Origin: Brugia malayi
Taxonomy: Eukaryota; Nematoda; Chromadorea; Rhabditida; Onchocercidae
Assembly: GCF_000002995.4 (NCBI RefSeq)
Contig: NW_025062478.1
Span: forward strand, 6,238,001 to 6,302,000
Direction: 5' to 3'
Length of the DNA stretch: 64,000 bases
Shown here: in pieces, positions 36,503 through 49,035 of the stretch
How the letters are laid out: the number at the start of each line of letters is the position of its first letter
Numbering within the stretch: position 1 is the stretch's first letter
The notes under the pieces: generated by a model
Database searches by the model: none
Told to the model about the DNA's origin: nothing
Seen by the model: the letters and a program-made list of their open reading frames with translations, nothing else
Program-made: the position numbers and the translations under genes

Positions 36503-38066
36503 CCCATATCACCTTTATTTAATTAAAATTCAGTCTTACATTTATTTATATATCGTTTCCACAGTTTACAAATTGTTTTACATTTTAAAAAAGAAATATT
36601 TCTTCTATCGTTACATAATGTTATGTCAACACCGGCAAATTTTCAGCTGCGTAAAATTTGTGGGAGGAAAAATGTAAACAAACAAGAAAGTAGTGCATTT
36701 ATTGAAGGAACATGACCTTATTTTTTGATTTCATTTTTGCCGCCACAAGGTCATTCATAAAGTCATCAGTAGCGAATGGAAAATGTTGAATCGTCGTTTC
36801 AGAAACAAGTAACGAATCCAAATACCTAAACTTTCTACTAACAAAGTATTGGTGTATTAATTGAACACTACATTAAGGAATCTTATTTGAATTGATCATC
36901 TTATCAAATTTCATTCCTTTACATAGGATTTCTTAAAGACGCTTCAATTCGTCATAACCATTTTCCCACTTCGAACCTATGAAAATGAAAAGTCCAACCA
37001 AGAACTCACAATAAAACTGCCCAGTGCGACCGTTGCGCCAAGTGATCAACTAAAGAATATCTGTTGCACATTAACTTCATTCATTTATAAATGCGCTTTT
37101 GCATTTACATAGCGAATAAAAATGCACAACTGTAAGCTTTCTTCTTGGCCTTCCCAATTTCTGGCCTTTCTGGGGCATACCACTGCTGCTCTTCCAAGCT
37201 TCAGGAAATAATCCCAAAAGCGCGTTGGGTGGGATAGAAATTTGCATGCACGAGATATCGAACGAGCGATAGTTGCAGGAGAGGCACAGAATGGTGGAAA
37301 CGACAGATGTGGTAAGCGAGGGCGGTGATGTTAGGTTCTCACGTAAATAATACTTGATTGACTTCCGTCACTTCAGTCCATTTCCTTTGAGGTTTTTAGT
37401 CCGTGTATGTATTGATTGATTCGTTATTACGTGGTTCAGCACTGTGTCTTCACTCAGATGCAATAGTCATTTACAAGGAAAGAGATGATCGGTCCGTACT
37501 TTAAAATGACTGAGGGAAGGATGGAAAAGCATAGAAATTTTTATTTTAGAATAGGCATAGTGCTTGGAGCTGTGTGATGGGAAGACTGGTAAGAAATGCG
37601 AGATTAGAGGAGGAACAGAGGTCAGCGACTATGTAAAACGGATATGTAATGAATCTACGTCAAAGACTGCTATAATTCTTTTTAGTTTTTTCCTCGAAAT
37701 TACTACGCCATGTACAAACATTCTGCTTGTTACATATCGTCGTGATTTGAGAATATATTATGTTCTCGTACTATTGTAATGGGATGGTTTGTGTACTCCG
37801 AAGGAATGTTTGATAATGGTTTACTGAGCATTTCATTGAAGATGTTTAAGCTATTAGTTGCTTTTTTTTTTTCTGAAATTAGTTAAAGCGTACCTATGCT
37901 TGCATATATGTACCTTCGTATAATTATCTGTAGTATACACATTCACAATTTACTTTGAAAGAAAAGCATCGACTGCCAAAATTTGTTCTCTTGGTATTCA
38001 CTAATCGACCACTTCACATTTCTGTTTCTGTTAAGATTGGTACTTTCCACGAAATTTTTAGGAAGA
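36503..38066. promoter_or_regulatory. Divergent intergenic region; probable DGAT1 5' UTR exon
   Basis: Lies between the divergent starts of the TTBK-like gene and DGAT1. Bases about 37000-37320 are clearly richer in G and C than the surroundings and contain a good donor (gatgtg|gtaagc) after 37311, which could splice to the acceptor at 38061 just before the DGAT1 start. An ATG at 37291 precedes that donor but is in the wrong phase for the DGAT1 frame, so I read this as non-coding leader. Promoter elements were not identified. Confidence 0.35.
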
Positions 38067-41000
38067 ATGGATGGTCATAAACACTCATTACGAAGACGAC
38101 TACCCTCTTCGCAGTCAAATGATGCAAATTTTTTTTCATCTCCAAGTCAATCTTCACTTACTTCATTTACTGTTAAAAGGTGAGTTTTGTGGTGTTTTCT
38201 TTTCTCTGAATGGATCTTAAGTTAATATACCGTAAATTCAACATATTTGAATGTCAGCTACATATTTACAACTGTTTAAATGAATTTCATCTTTGTTGTC
38301 CAGTCAATATTTATAACCCAATTATATCTGTTTTACTCCTTTCAGAAATAGCTTTGATCCAGAAAAGCCAGTTCATGTAGCACAAGATTCACTGTTCAGT
38401 GGGAGTTCCGGATGGAAGGATTACCGAGGATTTTTTAATCTAGCAGTTCTTCTGCTGTTCGTATCAAATGGTCGTGTTGCTCTTGAAAACTTCATAAAGC
38501 AAGTGGTGAAATCTAGTACTGACTAAATTATTGTTAATTAACTTTCTTCATTTCATAATTTGTAGGTATGGAGTATTAGTATCACCAACTAGTTGGATTT
38601 ATTTCATTGCGATGGATCCTTGGTGGAAATGGCCTAATCTGGCAATGGTACTCATGTCGAACATAACCATTTTCATTGTCTTTATTATGGAAAAATTAAT
38701 GGGTATGTTAAACAATGGGGCGAATCCAAAAATTTGATGTACCTGAAGGATTTTATATAAAAAACTAGTCGAAAGCCAATGAGACTTTATTTTCTAAGTT
38801 AGGGTGAAGATATTTCAGCATGGAAGTGGCTTAACAGTCAACTGGCTTTCGCCTTCTACTTGTGTCTATTTTCATTACATATATTCATACCTGCTGTAGT
38901 CACTTGGATTTTGCAGGTAGTTTTGGAATTAATGAATACAGCCTGCTTCCTTGCCAGTTAATTAGGCTTTATATTCTAGAAATTAGAGTGTTATCATTAA
39001 TTTGTTTTCAGAGTTATCCATTATACTCTGTGCTTTCTCTGTCGACATATGTAATACTTTTTCTGAAGTTAATCTCATATGTTCATACAAACTACTGGTA
39101 TAGATGTATGAATACGACGAACAGAAATCTTAAGGTAAACTAAGAGTTTTTTCTCGGTAGTTTATGCTTCGGGTTCTCTTGTCCATTTAATTTGTACCCT
39201 TTTATTTTTTTTGTATGTTTGAAATGTTTTCTTTTTTTTAATAATGCGTGTACTTTCAGAACTTAATTTTTCATTTGTAAAATCGGTTTTTTAATTTTAA
39301 TTACTTTATTCATTCTGTGCAATTTATTGCAACTTCTGTGAAAATGAACGTTCCAAATTTTCATTAGTCATTATGTCATTCTACTTAACTTTTTAGGTTA
39401 TCTTACACCGTTTGAAAATGCATCCTGAGATGATAGGTTTTAGGCGTAGTTTTCATACTAACAGCTATTGAAAGATGAACTTCCCAGAAAAGTGCTTTCG
39501 ATGTCGCCTAAAGCGTGCAATGAGTATCAAAACTAGCTGGTGACTTTTCCTAGTTGCTATTCTACTTTATAATGTTTTACTTTTTATCTTTCTCGATTTT
39601 ACTTACATTTTAATTATCAGACTTTAGTTTATCCATATTATATTAAAAACTGTAGCTTTTTTAATTGTCCAAGATCTATGTGCCGAATAATTTTCTTCAT
39701 TTGGTGCTTAAAAAATTTTCTTAAAGGCATTCTTCAAATAATTTCGAAAATTATTGGTTAGGGTTAATAATTAATTTAGACGATGATAGATCCTGAAGAA
39801 ATAGGGGAAATAGATCCTAAAGAGCATTTCTTTATGTTCATATGGTCACACTTACATGGTTATGATTTTTTATCTTATAAAATCATTTTCCTTCTTTCTG
39901 TTTATAAATTTTTATGTTGTTTTATCCTTGTGTGTACTATTTTTGTAATTACTTTGTAATCCCATATGGTACGGCTCATTGATTTTCTATCTCTTACTGT
40001 ACTCGCTTTGGTGTCATTTTTTTTTTGTTTTGCTTCGCATCTTTTTCTACAAATGAAATCCAAAGTCTATAATCTGCAGTATTGGCTTTTTTGTTAACTT
40101 TTTTCTCCGAAACATTTCGTAGTTTTTAAATGTCTAACTTTCAATTATTTGTAAATAATCCCAAGGTTGACGTTTTTCTTGCTTTCTGATTTTTTTCTCA
40201 CTTTTTCAGAGAAAGTTATGCAAGAGGAAACATCCCAAAGTAATCACTGATCCCTAGATCAAAAGTTCGAAATCTTTGCAGAAAATGCTACCGTCATATC
40301 CGCGGAATTTAACACTGCAGAATTTGTACTATTTCATATTTGCTCCAACTTTATGTTATGAATTGCAATTTCCACGAACAAATGGACGAAGGAAATCATT
40401 TATCTTGAAGCGAACTGCTGAGGTTTAGTTTTTTGCTTGTTTGCAAAAAACCTTATTTCTTAATTTCATATCATTTACTTTTGAAATTCTAGAAGCATTG
40501 TTAAGAAAACTATGCTGATTTAAAAATGGTTTCATATCTTTAAGACTGATCTTGTTCTTAGTTCTTTGATTTATTTTATGTTATATAAGCTTACATTTTA
40601 GTTTGGTTGTCTGACATTGATCATAATAGCTTTATGTCAACAATGGGTAGCGCCTCTTTTACGAAATAGTGTGGAACCATTTACAACGATGAATTTTGGC
40701 TTGTGCATTGAAAGGGTTCTCAAATTAGCTGTGCCAAATCATGTAATTTGGCTAATTTCTTTCTATACCACTTTCCATTCTCTTCTTAATCTTATCGCTG
40801 AGCTAATGGAATTTGCCGATAGACAATTCTACTTGTAAGTTAAAAAAAAATTTTATGGGTGATATGTTGAATTGAGGGGCTGAAGAACCCAAATTCATAA
40901 CTGTTCCCCTGGATTGCAGGCAGAAATATACATTATGAAATACTGATGAGTTCGTGGTATGGGTTTGGCCGTTGAATTGAGCTGTACATTGCTGTTGGTT

Positions 41001-42071
41001 GTAATATATTTCCCATTTCTTGCTAATTGGATTTTTTTCATAAAGACAGTTAATGACTAACAAATCTACAGTAATTTAATATCTTTTTATGCCGAATTAA
41101 TATCCTGATATCCCTGATATCTCACACTGAATGAGAGATCATGAACCAAAAAAGATCTAAATCTATAGCAATGTTGAGTTATTATGGTAATTAGAGAATG
41201 ACGATTTCTTTAGAGATTTTTGGAATGCAGAAACTTTGGCAGTGTTTTGGAAGACATGGAATATACCTGTACATCGTTGGGCTCTTCGGCATATTTATCG
41301 ACCAATGATATGTAATGGTTTTAGTAAAATGAGTGCTGCATGCGCCGTTTTCTTCGTGTCTGCATTTTTTCATGAATATCTTGTTAGTGATATTTCATTT
41401 TTCATAAAATCATGGTCTTATGGCATAAGTTCAACAATTTAAGGGAGATATCTTGAAATCAAGAAATTATTACTGATAATGTTTTTTTTGGACGGCTATT
41501 CCTGCTATCTTTGAAGTTTCATAATAATATTGAGATATAAAATTAGCATGAATTGTCTACTTTGCTTGCAAACTATAAAATAATACTCCAGGTTGTAGCC
41601 GGTCTTAGTAATATCAATTTTTTATAGTTTAAACGAAAACAGTGATTATGGTCTTTTTATAATCATTCTCATATAACAAATAAAATGTTATGCTAAAAGC
41701 CTACTAACACTTTGATTGAATTTTTCCATTTCATATTATTTGACGATCGATTTTATATTCGAATCTTTAAAAAAATAAATGGGAAGGGATTAAAATAGTC
41801 TTTACATGTTTAGGTATCAGTTCCACTCCATATGTTTCGTTTTTGGGCATATCTTTGCATGATGGCTCAAATACCTCTCAGCTTTGTTACTGAAAAAGTG
41901 CTAAAAGGTGGTCTTCCTGGAAACATTGTTATGTGGTTATCATTGATTCTTGGTCAACCCTTGGCTATTCTGATGTACGTACATGACTGGTATGTTTTAC
42001 AATATCCCCCTTCATCAGAATATGTCGATGTATATCACAATGCAACCGCGCAAATTTATGATTACCGGTAG
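38067..42071 (+). CDS. mboa-2: Diacylglycerol O-acyltransferase 1 (MBOAT family)
   Basis: DGAT1 makes triacylglycerol from diacylglycerol and fatty acyl-CoA in the endoplasmic reticulum membrane. Ten exons: 38067-38179, 38346-38498, 38566-38702, 38819-38916, 39012-39134, 40210-40239, 40282-40422, 40602-40834, 41214-41382, 41814-42071; phases agree and give 484 residues, close to the animal length of about 490. Recognisable DGAT1 stretches: the polar N-terminus (SLRRRLPSS), [66 protein letters not shown], the active-site loop FYLDFWN (family FYxDWWN, with Phe for the first Trp), [15 protein letters not shown], and [19 protein letters not shown] with the catalytic His396. Many hydrophobic segments fit a multi-pass protein. 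Intron 2 needs a GC donor (aaa|gcaagt-type at 38499); the 30-base exon 6 is short but phase-consistent. The start ATG sits five bases after an acceptor, suggesting a 5' UTR exon or trans-splicing. Confidence 0.95.
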
Positions 42072-43026
42072 ATAGTAGTAAATCACTTCACGCGGTCAAG
42101 TCCATTACTTATAGCCAGTGTATTATGCACGCTTTACGTAAATTCATAGTGGATATGGAAAGGTGGATTCCGCTTGAGTTTTTTGAGTCTTTTCATTTAA
42201 TATAACAACTTATCCTATTTCCTTCAGTTACCTCTCCTACGCTTTAATGACTTGTACTGTGTTGCCGCGTTTTGATAACGAATAACTTTGTGAGATATTT
42301 TTTTGCTGTTGATTAATGAATTTCTCCCTTTTACCGGTCAGCTTTTCTTTTTTTTGCTGAATTTGTACACGTTATATATGCTATTTTCAAATCAATAAAA
42401 TCAATAATCGTTGGAATTCAGCGCGGCTAGAGGTTGAACAGCTTGAGAATCATTTATTTCGAGAATTCAGTTAGCTAAATTATTCTTAAATTTAATTGGT
42501 TAACGTTTTGATTATTAGGAAAAGATATAGGAAGTTTCTCGATGGAGCCAATTGATTTGGAAGCATTCATCAATTACAAATAGATTTTATTGGTTATATA
42601 TTATTTCTAATTTGTGCCTTCATGCTTTTTCTATTTTCATCCACTTTTGAATTACTTCGCACTAGGATTATTTTTTACACAGAATGCTAATTTTGTAAAA
42701 TTTTATATTGTTTCCTCATGCTCCAATCTTTTAATTTCGTGTTTTCTAAATTTACTATGGAAATTTTAAGAATTTATTGCTGGATAATACTTTTTATCAT
42801 TAATTACGAAGTAAACTTACACTTCATTTTTATTATTGTTTTGTTTAACTAGTAGTTTTTCTATGAGAAATTATTTATTGGAATTTATAGTCATTCTAGA
42901 AGGTGCGGTTTTTTTTAATTCTCTTTAATTACTGATCGACATAATTTTTTTAAAAAAATAAGGAAAATTGGATTTTTGAGACTTTTGCCAATCATAAAGA
43001 TTTTGAGTTTTGAAATCCAAATCAAT
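42072..43026. other. Intergenic, DGAT1 3' flank
   Basis: AT-rich sequence with a possible poly(A) signal (aataaa) near 42395. No gene seen. Confidence 0.5.
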
Positions 43027-43537
43027 ATGCCGCAAGACAGTTTTCATTGTTGCGTTATCAATGATGGTGCAGGCCGATGGTTCGTTTACTTCGATAAACC
43101 CCGTTCAGTAATGACTGTTACGGATAGCATGGTAAATTTTTAATTGAACATATTTCAAGATTTCATATTTTGATAAAGAAGATGCTTCATCTAGAGCAAA
43201 TTATTTCATATGGGAAATAATGCAATAGCTTTTAAGTGCGATCATGACTTTTCTGGAACTTCGTAAGCATGTTATGTAAGTTAATCATTTTTCTAGACGT
43301 CAACCTACGAAAAAGCGATGACAACTAAAGACCAAATTGAATTTGCTGGAAATGTCTCTGAATCACTTCTTGAACAGTCTTGGCAGTAAGTATTGAATAG
43401 ACTATATTTGTTAGATCGGTTTAAAAAAAAATCCTGTGCATTAGACGGATTGATACTTACAATTTCTTTTTTTAACTTATGGAATCTGAATTAACTGAGT
43501 TTTTATAATGAATTTTAGGTTGATAAAAAGACTTTAA
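43027..43537 (+). CDS. Small protein of unknown function, 70 residues
   Basis: Three exons, 43027-43131, 43297-43385 and 43519-43537, joined by good splice signals (atg|gtaaat, ttctag|acg, ca|gtaagt, ttttag|gtt) with consistent phase, encode a 70-residue protein. It begins MPQDSFHCCVINDGAGRW, continues with VYFDKPRSVMTVTDSM and ends LLEQSWQLIKRL. There is no signal peptide or membrane helix. I do not recognise the family. The amino-acid composition is balanced and unlike translated AT-rich noise, which is the main support. It lies downstream of DGAT1 on the same strand, about 950 bases away, and ends 162 bases before the stop of the convergent PPP1R11 gene. Confidence 0.5.
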
Positions 43538-43699
43538 TTTGGGATAATATCGCTCTTCGATATCAGTAGTATCCAAAAAATTATTGAGAATATCATTAGC
43601 TGGTCACGAAGTGATGTATTGATATCGCAACACAGAGCGTAGTTTATTGATTGTTTGCTGAGTCATCAAAAATAATTCTTATAAAAAAATTATGAAATT

Positions 43700-44628
43700 T
43701 CAATTCACATGCATTGATTCTGAATTTGTATCATTTGGCTGCGGTGGCATTTGAAGAGTATGTCCGCGACAGTTCTCAACCTATAAAAGCTTCAGGAATA
43801 TTCTGGATGACATCATGCAAAAAATAGTAATTTCTGTCTAGAATTAGTGTAATTGGTGGTGTTGATTAATTTATAAGGAGCAAATTCCGGTTGTGCAACT
43901 TTATTTTGCTGCTCCACTATGTTCTAGCTCAACTAAAGGAACACCCATAAGAAAATCCTGAACCATTTGTTGCCAATAACTATATACAATTTGAGTCCTC
44001 TTTATTTTCTCCCTTTGACTATTATTTCCTTCAAATTATATAAAATCCTATATTTGCATACTTCATATTCATCCTGTTCCCACGTAGTTGGATCATCCCA
44101 GATACGTGGTTTTACCCATATGCAGCAGCAATTGCTCTTCATCCTTCCCAGATGCTCATTATCGATAGTGCCGTCGGCCCAAGTAACATGTGGCCGTTCA
44201 GTTTCACGTTGTGTTAGGCGTAGAATCAAAGGCACTAAAACAATTCTGAATATCAACTTTTATGAATTAATTTCTCTTATGTCTGACAAAGCCAAATGAG
44301 TTACTATATTTGCTCATAACGAGCGTAAGTGACCGTAATCATCACTTGAAACACTTATGGATTATTAATAAAGCTATGACTGTGATGGCCATTTTAAATG
44401 TATACATATGCTTATTTGCTGAAAGTAAATAGTGATCAAGGAAAGAGTTAATTAGAGATTAGAAAAAGGTTGATTAAGAAAGTGGCAAAGTTCATATATG
44501 GTCAACAGTCAAACATCAGTAGCGTCTTGCTTACCTTCATGAGTTGTTTCTCCATCTCCACGATCTTCCTCAATAATGGTACCCAAACTTCCAAATTTAG
44601 TTTTTAACACCAGACAATTACTCGACAT
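43700..44628 (-). CDS. PPP1R11: Protein phosphatase 1 regulatory subunit 11 (inhibitor-3)
   Basis: PPP1R11 (inhibitor-3) is a small, largely disordered, heat-stable inhibitor of protein phosphatase 1 that acts mainly in the nucleus. Three minus-strand exons, 44535-44628, 44062-44234 and 43700-43774, give 114 codons including stop, about 113 residues (human 126). The conserved core is plain: LILRLTQRETERPHVTW, which contains the PP1-binding RVxF-type site (VTW, human VEW), then TIDNEHLGRMKSNCCCIWVKP with the invariant NEH and triple-Cys motif, an acidic stretch (WEQDEYE), and NCRGHTLQMPPQPN, matching the CxRGH and Pro-rich end of the human protein. In-frame Met codons upstream (to 44778) would add up to 50 residues; I prefer Met at 44628 from family length. 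The final exon acceptor (ttgag) is weak but keeps the CRGH motif. Confidence 0.88.
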
Positions 44629-45331
44629 TTTTCCTAAAGATCTCAATGACACCGCAAGCCGTAGACAGTTTTTATTAAAATGATTTATCATGTCGTAAAA
44701 CATATTTAAGTTTACATGCGATTGTATTTGATTACAGTTATTCAGAAAGAAATTTCTGACAGATTTTGCTATAGTCATAGAATATAACCAGTGGTTTGGT
44801 GTGTGTTGTCATCAATTTTAAGAAAACATCACTGAGTTATTACGAGCTTAATTTTGTATTGCATGTTACGGATCTGAGCCATCTGCTATAATCTAGGTGT
44901 TATTTAATATTTGAAGTGTGTTGTGTGTACCATCTGATTGATCATTTTCTTTTTTAAATTTTTTGCTTATTATTTTTATGTATTTTTAGTTAGAGACTAC
45001 TAATAGAACACAAGGATCGGTAAGTGCCATAAGTGAAGTTAGATACATAATAGCAAAATTGTTGGTAGCTGCTGGAGCTAATTTTTGAATCACGGGAATA
45101 TATATTGCATCCTTTTCCAGATTTCAGCTTTGAAAAATTGAACCTTTTGCATTAATATTTTTGTGGTTTTTTTATTCTTGCACATAATCTTCTTTATTAA
45201 TTTTAACAATATGCATTAATCATATTTAATGTAGTTTCGATTATCACTTGTTAAGATTTGTGTTAGTCAACATTGCTGTGTGTTTCAGTTGCAAGGTTTT
45301 TGAACGGTAATTTTCCATGTTTTTCAGAGAA
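44629..45331. promoter_or_regulatory. Divergent promoter region
   Basis: Lies between the PPP1R11 start (-) and the start of the duplicated-exon gene (+). It must contain promoters for both. A possible 30-base exon (44992-45021, between tttttag and gtaagt) could belong to a 5' leader. No individual regulatory site is identified. Confidence 0.35.
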
Positions 45332-46685
45332 ATGATACTTAGAAGAACGCTGAAAGTATCCGAAGTAACAGATGACAAACTAATTCTAGTGCACGTTGTC
45401 AACAGGATCGAATTGAACCGTGTTATTAATGCAGACATGCAATTAAGGACTGTTGATTTGCTGGAAAGAGCTGTTAATGCCTACTTGAGCTTGGTAAGCT
45501 CTGTATTTGTCTACACGTTCATCATGTTTAAATTCGGTTCTTCACTTCAATAAACTAAACTTCATGCTTGCGAGGGTTTTTAGTTTTTCCATATTTCCCA
45601 TGTTATTGTTGATTTCAAATACGGAGAAACTTTTTATTATCTTGGAAACAATCTCAATTATATTGGCTGTAAAGAAGCAGTGCCAAACCTTATTTCAGAA
45701 AGTAATGTTGCACAAAATTTAAAATAAACTATGCACAAATATATTGTTGGAGAATGACTGTATTATTGATCTCATCTTTCTACTAAAGCTATTTAATTTT
45801 GAAATGAGATGGTCACTTTCACTCTTGTCTTTTCAAGTGGCTGCAATGTTAAATTTGACAAGAAGATTACTCTTAATTAGGAAAATCGTTCTGAACGTTT
45901 TAATATATACATTGAAATATCGGAGTGTTTTGATACTGAATAATTTTAGCTTGAGCGTCAGATAAGAAATAGAACAGATGTTGAACAGATGGCTGCTCGA
46001 AAAACAATGCGGAATCAGTCGAGTCAGAGGAAGGTATTTAATTTTGTTAAAATTTAATAGAAACTTGCTTTAGAATAGATAAAATAGAATGGTATAGTAT
46101 GTTGTAGTCTGAGCGTCAACTAAGAAGTAGAATAGGTGATGAGCCAATGGCCGCTCGGAAAACAATGCGAAGTCAATCAGACCAGAAAAAGGCAAGTAAT
46201 TTTGTTAAGATTTATTGGAACTTACTTTATGACGGACAGGTATGAAGATTTGCACATTTGAACTACATTTATCATGTTGCAATGTTCGAGATTACTTTAT
46301 GGCAGTTTCTCGTAATTCAAAAAATTTTAATGTTACTTTGATTAGTAAGCAAGCAGTCAGCAAGCTAAGGTCAGTTCAAGATGAATGAAATATTGAGAAG
46401 TTGGATTTATTACATACTCCAATATAATTATTTGCTATTTCTTCAAGAAATCATGAAATGAGAAAATGTTTTGAAGGATTATGTAAAATTTACTCGTTTC
46501 TTGTTCGTGTAAAAATTTTAAGTGTTCTGATCAGAGAGCAGAATGATTGAAAAGCTGTGTAAAAATGGTGCTCACTGCTAATGTTACATTTGTTTTAGAA
46601 ATCTGAAAAACATGAAAACGGCTCAACATCAGAATCGAGCAAACGACGAAGAACTCGACCAACAGGTCTTAATTTTGATGACTGA
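45332..46685 (+). CDS. Small basic protein with a duplicated exon, function unknown
   Basis: Four exons: 45332-45493, 45950-46033, 46108-46191, 46599-46685; every junction is phase 0 and the model encodes 138 residues. The N-terminal part (KVSEVTDDKLILVHVVNRIE, then LRTVDLLERAVNAYLSL) is amphipathic and probably helical. Exons 2 and 3 are each exactly 84 bases and encode near-copies of one 28-residue unit containing ERQ[IL]R[NS]R and MAARKTMR[NS]QS. The C-terminus is Lys/Arg/Ser-rich (SSKRRRTRPTGLNFDD) and resembles a nuclear localisation signal. I recognise no known family. Intron 3 uses a GC donor (aag|gcaagt). The ATG lies shortly after a tttttcag acceptor, so the transcript may be trans-spliced. 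A further upstream exon cannot be excluded. Confidence 0.65.
45950..46230 (+). repeat. Tandem exon duplication, period 158 bases
   Basis: Copy 1 runs from 45950 through about 46072 and copy 2 from 46108 through about 46230. The similarity covers the 84-base exon and continues about 40 bases into the following intron (taattttgttaa... in both), so DNA beyond the exon was copied. Copy 1 has a GT donor, copy 2 a GC donor. Confidence 0.85.
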
Positions 46686-49035
46686 TTTCATCACTCTGAT
46701 ATCATTCCATTTCCAAGTTTATCTTTCAGCAGCAACCTAGATATTTATTCATTTTCATAACTTCGTTGCTCATTTTGCATTCCTCAGTACTAAGTTATGT
46801 GTGCAAGTTTTTTCTAAACATTATTGGATTTTACCAATTTCAGGAAATTTTCCTTGTAAGTTATTTCAGATTTTTGTACTGCCTCTTTTATTATGTCACC
46901 ACTGCTACAGTTTGTTTTGCCTTGCAATTCTTATTCTCAAAAGGCCGTCTTATTTGCTTTAATATATTTTTTATCAAATTTTTTTTTTAAATAGATGTCC
47001 ATTATTGTTGCTAATGGAGTTATATATATTGATCTCGTATAGTTATGTTTTGCTAGATTTTGCAGTACTTTCCTTTTTTTCAAAGTTCACTGTATAATAT
47101 TTGTTTCAAAAAGAAAACTGGTGTTGTGTGAACTCTTTTGGAAATTTGTTAGAATTATGTGACGGAAGAAGTTGGGTTTGTGAACATATCATTTAAGTGT
47201 TAAAAATGGCGAAATGCAGTTGGAATGTTTTGCTGTCAATAATATCGAAAGTGGAAGTTTGGAAAGGAAATATCGACCAGGTTTTATCACTTCCTTACAT
47301 AAGTTTCAGTTAGTTGTCGTTTTTCTTTGATTCGTTTTGTCAGTCTTTCAATTCGTCCACCAATTGTCGAATTTTGCTTGTCAGTCACAGTTAGTTTAGA
47401 ACTTTCTTTCGCTTCTTTAGATCTATTTATAAGTGAAGTGCATCATAGAGTAAAATTTGGAAATTACGAAAAATCCATTATATTAGTTAAATCTTCGTAT
47501 TATGCAGATTGATTTATTTTTACTGTGGATTTATTTGAAGATTCTGAAATAGTAGATTTGATACTGATAAGTGGACTACTTTATATGTTAGTTTACCTCA
47601 TCTCGAAGCAGAAAAAGTGAATTTTGGTGAGTTTGGGTAATTTGTAAGTTTTTAGAGATTCGAAGGAAGAACTGTTGGAGAAATGCCAATTGTTCTAAAT
47701 GGTAGCTAATTTTATCTGGCTTTGCGTTGCATTCTATCGTTGGCCATTTTTGAATGAACTTTGTCTGAAATCCTTTCTTTAATACTGAGAAAAGTGTGTA
47801 GAGATATTACATGAATGTGAATCTACGCATAATTATACAGTTTAATACTAAAGCACATTCCTCGTTCTTAGATTTCAGATGACTCACATTCTGAAAAGTG
47901 TCCAAATTCACCAACAATTTCTCGTATTTGCTTTGTCTTTTTTCTCCGTCGCTGTTTATCACTTTTTACACAATAAAAATTCCTGTTGCAATTGCTTTCC
48001 GAGTTTGTATAGATAAGATTTTTAAATTGCTCGAAATTCTATTAATGGTGTTGGCTACCGTTTTACGAAAAAAACTTGTGATTTAAGACTGATGCATCAC
48101 TTCACATTTGAATTTAACAAATTAAGAAGCTTGTCCTTTGCACATCGTGACATGCAGAACTGGGTGAAACAATTACCATGAAGAGAGAAAGTGGGGTACG
48201 AAATGAAAGTTAATTCAACAGCATGGAATTGGAATTCTCAAGGGGACACTGAGCAACTAGCGGGAGTTATGTGTCATAAAGGGAATCACCACCTTTCAAA
48301 CTTACGATCTTTACTTCTCTATAAGACTATCAGTTGTCGCTTTTTTGCGGAAAAATATTTGTCCTTGAAGATGCGCATATATGAATGAGGTGTATTGAGG
48401 GTGGTCACCGAACCAGTTTCACTTAACAACTTAAGACATGGTTATTTCCACATAGTTTAAGATACTATGGAACCTGGTAATTGCGTTTATTCTTTACCTG
48501 TTATGCAACAAAATTCTCATTTTAAATAAGTAGTTATATGTATGCTGATTTATGATATTTTTCTTTATGATTTCTGTATTAACTGCCTAACAAGTACTAT
48601 GGAGTACAAAAATGATAAGGCATATGTGTTAGAATTTGAATTGTAAATTTGAACTGTACTGTTTATCGCTGACCTTAATTGAGATACAATCGCAATTATA
48701 ATCTATTGGAGATTCTCGTACTTAATGTCAAAATTAGATTTTTAGCAATACCTGGAATAGGATGTTTTTTTTTTTTTTGTTTTGAAAGGAATTCCTTTTG
48801 ACATTTTATCGTTGAAAGAAATTTATTTTTTAATTACTTTATTTTTCTTCTAAAATTCAAATTTTTGTGCATGAATTGAATGTTGTCACCAAAGGCGATC
48901 TATCATCAATCATAATATTTTTGGATAACCGTGGTTTCAAATTTGTAAAAAATTTCTGCTTTTCCAAAATATGCTTCTCAGTAAAATAGTGTAATTGAAG
49001 TAAAATCCACATCATTAATAATTAGACTCTAAATA
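46686..49035. other. Intergenic, no gene recognised
   Basis: About 2.3 kb between the duplicated-exon gene and the first exon of the BPI-family gene. Open frames such as 47327-47512 and 47898-48086 are short, hydrophobic and T-rich, as expected of AT-rich noise. The region should include the 3' UTR of the left gene and the promoter of the right one. Confidence 0.5.

Noticed and set aside
37291..37311. Upstream ATG (MVETTDV) before a good donor, as an alternative DGAT1 start
   Set aside because: Joins the exon at 38062 out of phase with the DGAT1 frame; treated as leader sequence.
47209..47320. Short open frame beginning MAKCSWNVLLSI
   Set aside because: Fewer than 40 codons, no continuing exon and no family similarity.
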